NCBI GenBank assembly: GCA_028753945.1
Contig: JAPNXP010000010.1
Span: forward strand, 2,979,042-3,043,041
Length of the DNA stretch: 64,000 bases
Reading direction: 5' to 3'
Origin: Hexactinellida sp. DTS-2022
Taxonomy: Eukaryota; Porifera; Hexactinellida
The notes beneath the pieces were generated by a model that was not told where the DNA came from, made no database searches, and saw nothing but the letters and a program-made list of their open reading frames with translations. A program made the position numbers and the translations under genes. This document shows, piece by piece, positions 30,889-39,724 of the stretch (position 1 is the first letter of the stretch; the number at the start of each line of letters is the position of its first letter).

Positions 30889-33800
30889 ATGAATCCAAAT
30901 GAATATGACGAAATCTTTCACTTTATTCGCGAAGAAAAATATCCTGAGGCATCTCAAGCTTCACGTCAGACAAAATGGAATTACAAAAGAAGATTGTCTT
31001 CCTATTTTATTGGAGATACCAACAGACTTTTCAAGGTAATATTGACTTCCTTATTCCCCTAGACCATTTTTAAATATCCCATGGTTTAATTGAATTCTCC
31101 CTTTAGAGAGTAAAACTGGAAGGCACAGAGACAGATTTGGCAGTTCCGTTGCAGTCTGAGTTGGACAGCATCTATCAGAAGTTCCATGACGAAGTCGGTC
31201 ATCCCGGAATAAACACGACTCTACATTCAGTTCAGCAAAGATACACATGGGCAGGCGTTTCCCAAGACGTTAAAGAATATGTGAGTTTAATTATTCGGCA
31301 TACTTTCCTAGGTAGCACGTGGTTCGGTTATGGCCGGACCACTTGCCATTTACAGTGACATTATTATAAAGGATAGTCCATCTTTGTTCGGACCACTTCT
31401 GTATTTGTTCATCTTAATAAAAATTTCCTACCTATCTCGTTTCATTTGAACCATAATTAATTTTATTATTCAAATGGGCTATTTAATTTTGAATCATTTT
31501 AAATGTTGTGATGCATTCTAACGAAATGTATACTAACCCACGAAAACAATTTGAATAACTGAATTTTTTTCTGAATTACAATATACTTCTCGTTTGCGTA
31601 ATAAATTCTGCTGGATTAAACTACTCTCAAATGACTTAATCTTGTAATATAATTATAAATATCATAACATAATGATTTTAAGTCATGTTTATACAATAAA
31701 TATCCATGAAGTGGCATCTGTGTCTATGTCACATGTTACATGTGGGACAAGTGGCACATAAGGAAATGTGGCTGTATCTCAGTCGAAAATAATCCCAAAT
31801 TCATAATGATTAGAAACTACGTATTCACTTAGCTTTGTAACATAGTATAGTACATATTAAATCATACAATAGTAATGGCTTCCTTATATTATAAAGGTAA
31901 AGACGTGCCATATATGTCAGATGACAGCGGCCTTGCCACCTCAACCGCAAAAGAAACTCCAACCAATACCACCTCCTTCTAAAACGTGGAGACATATAGG
32001 AATGGACCTTATATGCGACCTCCCTGAGAGTGAAGACGGCTACAAACACGTTCTAGTCACTGTATGCTACCTGAGCAAATATGTTGCAGTACGCCCTCTC
32101 AAGACCAAGACTTTACAAGAAGTTATTCAGAATCTGAAGGACATCTATCTCGATATGGGATTACCTGATATTATCCAGCACGACCAGGGCAAAGAGTTCA
32201 CAAGCAATGTGAGTAGTATAATGTAATACTGTTTGTTAGATTAGTGTTAATTCATTCATTCATTCATTCATTAAAATTAAATAACTTATATAATTATCAT
32301 AATTATCTAATTTTACACACTAACATTAATAATTATATTATAGTATGTATTGTTATTTGTATTTATTTATTGTATTTAACAGATATTTAAGGAATTCAAC
32401 CAGAAATTGGGTATCGACAATCGTAGCACTCGTGCTTACCACCCCATGGCTAACGGCTTAGTCGAAGCGCACAACAAGATTCTGAAACAGTTAGTATTTT
32501 GTAATATAATTTTAAGACCAATTTACGAATTATCCATATAGAAAACTGATTAAAATGGAGAGCCAGATAGGGGATCATTGGTCCAAACTGCTCAAACAGG
32601 CTGTGCTTGCAATGAACTCCTGCAAGAAAAGATCCCTCGGACAAACTCCATTCAAGGTTATGTGGGGAAGAGAGTCCCGGCATCAAGATCTCTTGTCCAC
32701 CATTAACGACCTGCATACCAACGATGAGGAAGACTTTGATTTGGAAGAATCGATTTTCTCAGAACTCAGATCCACTAGATGATACCGAAGGTATAAACGA
32801 CATATTTTGCCCACCTCCTGATAATCCCCTCGAAGCAGTTAGCAACATCGATGAATCTCGAACTTCTACACAGCAATCAGCTATGGACTGCATCAGTTTT
32901 GAACAACTCAAGCAGAAGATACAATATGATAAGAAAGTTAACACTAATCGGTTAGTTGAACTGATGACGATATTTAATTCATACATAACACACAGTCTAT
33001 CTTGTTACTAATGTTCGATTCATTCTTTCGATTATAATTATTTTCATAATTATTCTCTCTGTAATTAGTACACCTCTAAAGAAGGATGATAAGATTATTT
33101 ATACCAACATGCCCAAACTAAAACACATGCCCAAAACAAAGAAGCAAACGAAACATCTTGGGCCTTACACGGTGTCGAAATCAACAGAAAGCCATGTTAC
33201 AATTTCTAAAACAGAATTAGGAACGAAGAAGGACAAAAAGATTCCAATCCATATCACAAGACCTTACTTCGAAAGATCCTCTAGTCCCAAGAATACTAAG
33301 AAGAAAGTAAGCCTCGATACTAGCATCGGAATCAACACCTCACAGGTAAATTCATTGTGATTGAGTTGTTATTTAAAATATAAAATAGTGTTAATAGTAA
33401 AATATTCCTTTTTTAGATGTACCAGAATCTCTTCGGATTTTCTACGGAATCTATATTTCAACACCTTAATAACTTAAAAGTAAGCTTCCCGATTCACATC
33501 TATAGTCTAATTCATTCAGTGTAATCTTTATTGACACTCATTGTTATTTTCGCTTTACACCTTCTCTTGCGTCAATCCAGAATATTTGTAACATTCCATA
33601 ATATTTTTCTTACAATGTTGTCATTTGTAGGAAATCCTAAAGCAGAATATACGTGGGCAGACCTTCATGACTCCTCTACATGAAGAGCTGGACCACTTGC
33701 TATACAAAGCGCACAGCTACACTCCCAACACGATGTTATTCGAGTATTTGGATGGCGGAAAAGAAGAGGAAGTTGTAAGTTAATTAACAATGATTCATAC

Positions 33801-34764
33801 GATAACTACAAATTACTATTTTACCCATTTATTGTAGAAGAGAGATATTATGGAGATTATACTCGGATGGACATCAGATCTCTACCCCAGCTATACAGAT
33901 ACCCAACGTGCTAGATACACACACAAAGTACTGTATTTCCTGGTAAGTCAAAACTATCTACCAATACACTCATACAACTCAATTCAATTTAATTAGTATG
34001 TTTGTTTAGAATATCAAAGCAAGTTGTGACATTATAATAATTCTTATATTTATTAAATTGTAAACAAATTAATATTTTAGGGAATGCAGTATCTAAACAC
34101 AATGCTATGGGAATCATTTCACGACGCAGTTCCGCTTCGTAATCCCTACGACACACCGATGGACCCAAGGATCACAGTGATAGATGAAAATTGGCAGCGA
34201 AGTAAATGCGATATGTTGGGGATATCATTTGAATCAGTTTGTAGACAACCATTTAATAGCGTTTGGAAGTTACTTAGCGATTTTGAACCTTGCGAAGCGG
34301 AACATATCGAAGGAGATGGTAATTGTCTATTTCGATGCATATCCAAATTAATTACTGGGAGTGAAAACAGCCACCTACATCTTCGTTCCATCATCTCTCG
34401 CTTTATCGCCAGTGAAGGAACAAGGAAACTAGGATGGTATTTTAAAACCAAACGAACGACACCGTGTGAATACCTTAGCACACAAAGACTGATGAATCGT
34501 GAATCCATTTGGGGAACAGATGTGGAAATTTATGCTGCTTCTGCTATTCTTGATGCCGATGTCTACATTGCCAATAACTTCTACACAACGAAAGACTCAA
34601 TAATTCGCGAGGTGCGTTGGAGTTTACACAGAGCCACAGATAAGCCTAAAGCCATCCTTTATATCCAAAACTACTTCAATCACTATCAACCTGTCGTATC
34701 AATGCTGATCACGAATTACAAGACATATGGAACTATTTCAGATGATGTCCAAACGATTGAATAA
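30889..34764 (+). CDS. Ginger transposase: integrase with GPY motif and C-terminal OTU protease, about 10 exons
   Basis: Predicted exons: 30,889-31,035; 31,107-31,280; 31,903-32,208; 32,383-32,489; 32,542-32,950; 33,069-33,345; 33,417-33,479; 33,631-33,774; 33,838-33,942; 34,081-34,764. All junctions are GT-AG and keep phase. Exon 1 resembles the tyrosine-rich N-terminal region of Ginger proteins. Exons 2-3 join HDEVGH to CHIC, giving an H2C2 zinc motif. Exons 3-4 give MDLICD, QHDQGKEF and MANGLVEAH with exactly 35 residues between the second Asp and the Glu (D,D35E). Exon 6 has KHLGPYTVSK (GPY). The last exon is an OTU domain: EGDGNCLFRCI (catalytic Cys), WGTDVEIYAAS and NHYQPVV (His). One flaw: in exon 5 the frame breaks near 32,770, where TTTTCTCAG could instead be an acceptor. 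Otherwise the gene looks intact, about 700 residues. The integrase would catalyse cut and paste. The OTU would remove ubiquitin if active; its role here is unknown. Confidence 0.8.
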
Positions 34765-34904
34765 CAGCTCACAACACTCTATCGAAAGCGCTCAAAGGCA
34801 ATGTACATCGAACTTTGTGGGGACCTCTGCTCGAGGTTATTCAAGCAACGCAATCCCAATCGGGGTTTCCCCAGTTGAGCGAAACTTTATTGAGCGAAAC
34901 CCGC

Positions 34905-35045
34905 TTGAGCGAACCCAATTGAGCGAAATCCAAATGAGCGAAACCCAAATGAGCGAAACCCAAATGAGCGAAACCCAAATGAGCGAAACCCAAATGAGCG
35001 AAACCCAAATCAGCGAAACCTATGAACTAATTGAGCGAAACATAA
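34905..35045. repeat. 15-bp tandem units in the left MULE terminus
   Basis: About eight units of AAATGAGCGAAACCC with small variations. The inverted counterpart is at 36,675-36,800. Confidence 0.92.
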
Positions 35046-35125
35046 GCAAGTTAGTTTAATTAATAATATAGAGTATTGGAACTTAATTAATTATGAATGA
35101 CAGATAAATATTTGAACAAATGGTA

Positions 35126-36514
35126 CTATAGAGATATGCTTGTAGGTTGTGCAATGTTGTAAGCTATTCCAGTTAGATATTGGTCAATATTCTTTCGCCC
35201 TAAAGTGTAATCATCTGTAAGATGTTTAATCTTTTCATTAATCTGCTTATATTTGAGATTATTGCTATGAGGCTTTATATTTCCTGCTGCAACTTGTGCT
35301 AAAAGAGTTTCTGTACATCCCTGCTCTCTGATCAGCTTTGAAACAAATTCATAAATATTTGCATGGGCCTTTCCAACCGAACGATTTAACCTAAGATGCC
35401 AACCTTCTAGATTATTATTGGTTCTCCTTTGTACCCCATACATATTCCAAAGCTTATTGTCCACAACTTCAATCCAGTAGTGCTCAAAATAATCGAACAG
35501 TGTTTGCAATTCAACTGGACCATCATTCCTTAGGCCTTGAAATGTTAGAGAGATAAGTTCAATGGGGACAAAGGCCAGTGCAAGAAGCTTTCGTATATAT
35601 ATTCGATGAGGTCCATCATGAACATATAATTGTGATAAACCCAAAACTTGCACCTTGCGATAAATTGCCTGGCAAAAATGAAAGTAACATCCACGGACAC
35701 AAGCATTTGGAAATTCCAGTCTAATGCTTTTTATCAGGCCACTTTCAAAATCACAAGTGACTAACTCAGGTGCTAATACTACGTTTAAATTGCCAGCGTT
35801 ATCTTTGAGAGCACGAAATAATTCCGAATAAATGACTCGCGTTTTAGCGGAGAGTAGGCAGTAAATGAGAGGAATTAATTTGTCACCTTCGAACGCATGG
35901 ATGGTGAAGAGTTGAAGATATAAGTGAGGTACACTCCTAAATGTACCGTCTACACACCAATGTACTTTAGTAGAAAGCATTCGAATATTGTCTTCTGTAC
36001 CGAAAATAAGGATTTCATTGTTTGAAGAAGAGTATTGCAGAAAGGTAGAACCAGCAATTGTTTGTTGAAGGTCTGTAGGCAAATTAAGTGCTTCTCTAGA
36101 AATTGGGAGTGTAGGGAATTTCTTCAATCTCTCTCGATATAAAGAGGAGTCAATTTGACTAAATAAGGGGAATCGTGATGCAATTGTAGGAGTAACTGAG
36201 AGCATTGCTGTAGCATCGCCGTAGAGCGTTGGTATAGGAGTTAATTGAGTCCTTGCCTTCACTTTAAGATCAGATACTACAATTTCAATATACCTAGCAT
36301 CTGGATCTGGTATGCAATGCTCACGGTGAGGTATTCGCGTTTGAATATCTGTATTTTCCTGGATATTTGCACTATAGACACACCCATTGCAGTCTCGTGT
36401 GCGACACCGCCATCGTTTTTTAGTATTGGCTGACACTAATTTGTCAAATCTATAAGAGTATCCTTCAAAACAAAGTGCAGGGCAGTTTTTTGTTGTTTCG
36501 TATTTTGATGCCAT
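35126..36514 (-). CDS. MULE transposase (FLYWCH + DDE), 462 residues, intact
   Basis: Single uninterrupted frame from ATG 36,514. Residues ~10-70 form a FLYWCH-type zinc finger (FEGYSYRFDKLVSANTKKRW, then C-x4-C and H-x2-HC), the DNA-binding module common in animal MULEs. The catalytic domain has the first Asp in HWCVDGTFRSVPHLYLQLF (~residue 190), the second in LVTCDFESGLIKSI (~255), the conserved C-x2-H around RGCYFHFCQAIYRK (~280), and the Glu in RTNNNLEGWHLRLN (~375). All three acidic positions are present and spaced as in the family. With matching termini, this copy could be autonomous. It probably acts in the nucleus on its 15-bp repeat ends. No intron is needed. Confidence 0.92.
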   Translation of the reverse strand: MASKYETTKNCPALCFEGYSYRFDKLVSANTKKRWRCRTRDCNGCVYSANIQENTDIQTRIPHREHCIPDPDARYIEIVVSDLKVKARTQLTPIPTLYGDATAMLSVTPTIASRFPLFSQIDSSLYRERLKKFPTLPISREALNLPTDLQQTIAGSTFLQYSSSNNEILIFGTEDNIRMLSTKVHWCVDGTFRSVPHLYLQLFTIHAFEGDKLIPLIYCLLSAKTRVIYSELFRALKDNAGNLNVVLAPELVTCDFESGLIKSIRLEFPNACVRGCYFHFCQAIYRKVQVLGLSQLYVHDGPHRIYIRKLLALAFVPIELISLTFQGLRNDGPVELQTLFDYFEHYWIEVVDNKLWNMYGVQRRTNNNLEGWHLRLNRSVGKAHANIYEFVSKLIREQGCTETLLAQVAAGNIKPHSNNLKYKQINEKIKHLTDDYTLGRKNIDQYLTGIAYNIAQPTSISL

Positions 36515-36674
36515 TTGAAGATACGTATTATATAAGATATAAAAGCAGTATTTATATAAAATTTATCTGAGTGCTGTATAGTATTTACATACACCTTATT
36601 AATCGTTTATCCTAATCACCTTCATTTTGGCCATTGTAAGTAAATTCTTCATTGATAGCATCATGTACATTTAG

Positions 36675-36811
36675 AACTTCGCTCAATTAGGCTTCGCTCA
36701 ATTACGTTTCGCTCAATTGGGTTTCGCTCAATTGGGTTTCGCTCAATTAGGTTTCGCTCAATTGGGTTCGCTCAAGCGGGTTTCGCTCAATAAAGTTTCG
36801 CTCAACTGGGG
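36675..36811. repeat. 15-bp tandem units in the right MULE terminus
   Basis: Repeats of GGGTTTCGCTCAATT, the reverse complement of the array at 34,905-35,045, ending ...CAACTGGGG. Confidence 0.92.
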
Positions 36812-37027
36812 ACGAATCCTTCCCAATCATGGTGAGCCCAGATTATGGAAACGTGACCTGCAACGGCACATCCCCAGTGGCGAAAGACGAGCTGTTATCT
36901 ACGATCTAGGATGCAAAAGACTGACGACTAGTATGTAGGTAAATTATCTGTGGAATCAAGTGAGTTAACATTTTTAATTATCTACTAATATACTTTATAC
37001 TAAGTAATTAATTAGTTTCTATTTAGT

Positions 37028-37068
37028 AAGTCCACCATAGACGATGTAACTTTGTTACATCGTATATT
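37028..37068. repeat. Short hairpin related to the Harbinger-like MITE end
   Basis: AGTCCACCATAGACGATGTAACTTTGTTACATCGTAT closely resembles the end of the 59,302-60,404 MITE (AGCCCACCATACACGATGCAAC), with arms GATGTAAC/GTTACATC. Probably a deletion relic of the same family. Confidence 0.5.
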
Positions 37069-37076
37069 ATTAAGTA

Positions 37077-37308
37077 CAGTGAACTCCCGTTATAACGAAT
37101 TGCGGACATCGATTTAATATTTGTATACACCAAATTTGTTATAAGCTGATTAAAATTAATTACTCAGAAATTTATGGGGTGAGAAATATCTTCGTTAAAA
37201 TGAGATTACATATATCAATTTATTTGATTATAGTATAGTCAAATATAAGGATGTCCGGACCATTGAACTTTGTTATAAGCCGATTTATAGCAGACTTGGA
37301 GTTCACTG
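37077..37308. mobile_element. 232-bp Tigger-like MITE (TA TSD)
   Basis: Ends CAGTGAACTCCCGTTATAAC and, reverse complemented, CAGTGAACTCCAAGTCTGCT, with inner TTATAACAAA/TTTGTTATAAGC motifs and TA on both sides. Confidence 0.75.
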
Positions 37309-37845
37309 TAATAGTTTTTAATTTCATAGTTTGAGTAATTTACTGTACCGTAACCTATTTTCCTTTGAGAGTTTTTTTGTACACTGGGAACCGCATTATC
37401 AGGGCGCATCAATGCGATGCTCATTCTGTTATGTCGTTACACACATACGAACGAAGGCTAATTAACTTAAAATTTGGGTCCGATTGAATGGCTATAGATG
37501 TGCGGTTTCCACTGTATGAATGGAGAGGTTAGGGCAGCTGTGTGGGGAAAAGGAGGAGGCCCCCAAAAATAATAATTGGTTAATACAATCAAAACTGATT
37601 GAAAAAATAGTTTACCTTTTACTGATCTTATAAATATATGTATATCTCTTTCTAGACATTCTCCAAGTTTAACTTTGATAGTTTAGAAATAAGTTAATCG
37701 TTGTGATTATTTCTTTTAGCTATTATATTGGTAGGCTAGTAAACATAAGTCGTCTGAAATCAATTTATATATTATATAAATTCAGGAGAAATAAAAAGGT
37801 TTAAACATTTATAAAAAATCGTTTTATTTCGTAACAAGAAAGTTT

Positions 37846-38165
37846 GTTATAAATATTTTGTTTGTATTATTTTGTTAATCGTATTCAGATAAGTTAAGTG
37901 CTGGCAATTGACGTAATTGACACTATGTATTATAATTTCGTAGGCGGGCAATACAAATTTACTTTAATAAAAGTAATAGGTAACAAACTTACCTAACTTA
38001 AAACAACAAAGTTTGTTAGAAATATTTTGTTTGTATTATTTTGTTAATCGTAATCACATAAGGTATGTGCTGGCAATAGAAGTAATTGACACTGTGTATT
38101 AGAATTTCGTAGGTTGGCTGTGAAAATTTAATAACTATAAGTAATAGCTAACAAAGCTACATAAT
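37846..38165. repeat. Tandem duplication of ~160 bp
   Basis: AAAGTTTGTTA(T/G)AAATATTTTG through GTGCTGGCAAT and AATTTCGTAGG to AGTAATAG(G/C)TAACAAA occurs twice in a row (first from ~37,849, second from ~38,009), about 90% alike by eye. Confidence 0.85.
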
Positions 38166-38199
38166 TTAAATGTTACTATTATATTTATTATTGTTCTAT

Positions 38200-38397
38200 T
38201 TAAGAAAGTGGGAAGGGGAGAGGAGGGATTGGGAAGGGGAGAGGAGGGATTGGGAAGGGGAGAAAAGGAAATGGCGGGAGGTATCCTTTTGGAAGGAGGG
38301 GGAAATACTTACCCTGAGGGGGTTATTGAGGGAGACGATGAGTAGGAGGAGGAGGAGGAGGCTGTGGCGAAGGAGGGGGGTTTTGATGGGGGTATTA
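38200..38397. repeat. G-rich purine tract with 21-bp minisatellite
   Basis: GGGAAGGGGAGAGGAGGGATT repeats twice and a half, then GGAGG, AGGAGGAGGAGG and GGAGGGGGG runs follow. Strong purine/pyrimidine strand asymmetry in an otherwise AT-rich region. It is open in one frame, but the composition (WEGERRD repeats, poly-Arg) suggests no real protein. Confidence 0.85.
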
Positions 38398-38699
38398 TAA
38401 TAAATTATTTAATGTTGTGTTTTTTTATTTAGTTTATGTATTTATTATTAGGTTTCATTTATATTAATTTAGTTTGTTTATTCTGTTTGTTTGTAATAGT
38501 TGTTTTTGTTTTTACTTAATTAAAGTTGTGTCTCTGCAATTGTTAATATTATAACCATATAGTGAATTGGGAAATTAGTAGATTAGGAAAACTAGTCAAA
38601 TCAGATATACATTAGAAATTGGGCGTTTAAGTTGCTATAATTATCAGTAATTTAAATTAATTTAAAAGGGATACTTATTGCAGATATAATATAACATAT

Positions 38700-39191
38700 A
38701 GTGAGACGTTCAAAACAGGTATTCACTCAGAAATTGTTATATACCAGCGTCTCAAAAGAATATATAATAGCACATCTATGTCTCCTGTTTATCTTTACTA
38801 TCGTCTCAAAATTGTTAGAATCTATAATTCATAATAAAAAGTAAAAATAAGCCAAAAACAAGTTTTATAGTGTCTCAAAATATCACTGTATAAATTCTAA
38901 TAGCACATCCATGGTTTGATAATACAATGTCTCAAAATCTCACGCGTCTCAAAATATCACTGTATAATTTCTAATAGCACATCCATGGTTTGGTAATACA
39001 ATGTCTCAAAATCTCACGCGAATCAAATTATATTATTCTTAAATTCATATTAAAAAGTAAAATAAGCGAAAAATTTCCTTTTATAGCGTCTCAAAATATC
39101 ACTGTTTAATTTGTAATAGCACATCCATGGTGTATTTAGTGTATCACATAGGCGTCTCAAAATCTCACGCGTCTCAAAATATCATGCAACA
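38700..39191. repeat. Right Ginger terminal repeat (three to four units)
   Basis: Inverted copies of the left units: TGTCTCAAAATATCACTGTA, CACATCCATGGTTTG and ATGTCTCAAAATCTCACGCG recur at about 38,870, 38,940, 39,080 and 39,150. Confidence 0.9.
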
Positions 39192-39195
39192 GGCC

Positions 39196-39724
39196 TAACA
39201 GTAGATGTACCATGGATGCGGTAATAGATGGACTTTAGGAATAGAATAATCTTATGGGAGTGAACATAAAAGAACTTAAGTGCATATCAAGTCAAATATT
39301 TCCCAACCAAGTATATCCTGTGAAGAATAAACCCATACATTTATTTGGAATTAATATATTTTAATGATAATAAGTAAACCTACATACAAAATACAAACAT
39401 ATAAACTACTGGAATAAACAACACATATACGAAACACAACATGTATTGGAACTCCCCCCTCCTATCTCTCTCTCTGTCTCTATCTCTCTCTCTCTCTTAA
39501 ACTTGACAATTATGTATACTTGATAGCGCGACTCTAAGATACAAAAAATAAGGAAATTAAGTGCTAACAACAATAAATATTCTGTAATGGTAAATAATAA
39601 TTCATGAGAATTTTTTCAATGTACGTTTATCGATACCTATTTGAAGCAAAGAGGAGTTCTAGTTTTTAATTTTATTGGCAAGAAAACAATTAGCAGCAGT
39701 AAAGATTAACTTACTCAAAATACT
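39196..39724. other. 3' untranslated part of P copy 2
   Basis: Contains the resumed left terminal repeat with the GTACCATGGATGCGG motif (39,207-39,221) and a (CT)n microsatellite at 39,473-39,498. No coding sequence until the transposase end near 39,600-39,725. Confidence 0.6.

Larger units (their letters stand above)
34869..36811 (-). mobile_element. Intact-looking MULE inside Ginger
   Basis: Both ends start CCCCAGTTGAGCGAAACTTT and stay identical for about 60 bp, then continue as tandem 15-bp units (AAATGAGCGAAACCC on the left, GGGTTTCGCTCAATT on the right). 1,943 bp in all, with one complete transposase gene. I could not identify a 9-bp duplication (TCGGGGTTT and ACGAATCCT flank it). Confidence 0.85.
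36812..38699. other. Ginger interior downstream of the gene, non-coding
   Basis: Starts with a short open stretch (LWKRDLQRHIPSGERRAVIY, 36,838-36,935) of unknown origin. The rest contains a Harbinger-like hairpin, a Tigger-like MITE, a tandem duplication and a G-rich tract, each listed separately. No gene beyond these. Confidence 0.5.
30462..39191 (+). mobile_element. Ginger-type integrase DNA transposon (8.73 kb, TSD GGCC)
   Basis: Begins TGTTGCATGATATTTTGAGA and ends with the inverted copy ...CATGCAACA. GGCC flanks both sides (30,458-30,461; 39,192-39,195). Because the flank AGGCCT is palindromic, a 6-bp AGGCCT duplication with GTTGCATG ends is equally possible. Inverted ends of about 300 and 490 bp are made of ~130-bp tandem units. 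It encodes a spliced integrase-OTU gene and holds a MULE at 34,869-36,811. TGT...ACA ends, a 4-bp duplication, and an integrase with GPY domain but no reverse transcriptase are the published features of Ginger elements. Confidence 0.85.

Noticed and set aside
34727-35059. Open frame with repeated SETQM units next to the OTU gene
   Set aside because: The repeats are the 15-bp tandem units of the MULE terminus read in frame; the OTU gene stops at 34,764 in another frame.
34860-36820. 9-bp duplication around the MULE inside Ginger
   Set aside because: TCGGGGTTT and ACGAATCCT do not match; the nearby CCCAATC on both sides is not at the element boundary.
38170-38400. 76-residue frame rich in Trp, Glu and Arg
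   Set aside because: It is a translation of the G-rich minisatellite and has no start context or homology.
30462-39191. LTR retrotransposon (gypsy-like) because of the integrase
   Set aside because: No protease, reverse transcriptase or direct LTRs. The ends are inverted, not direct, and the duplication plus GPY integrase fit Ginger.
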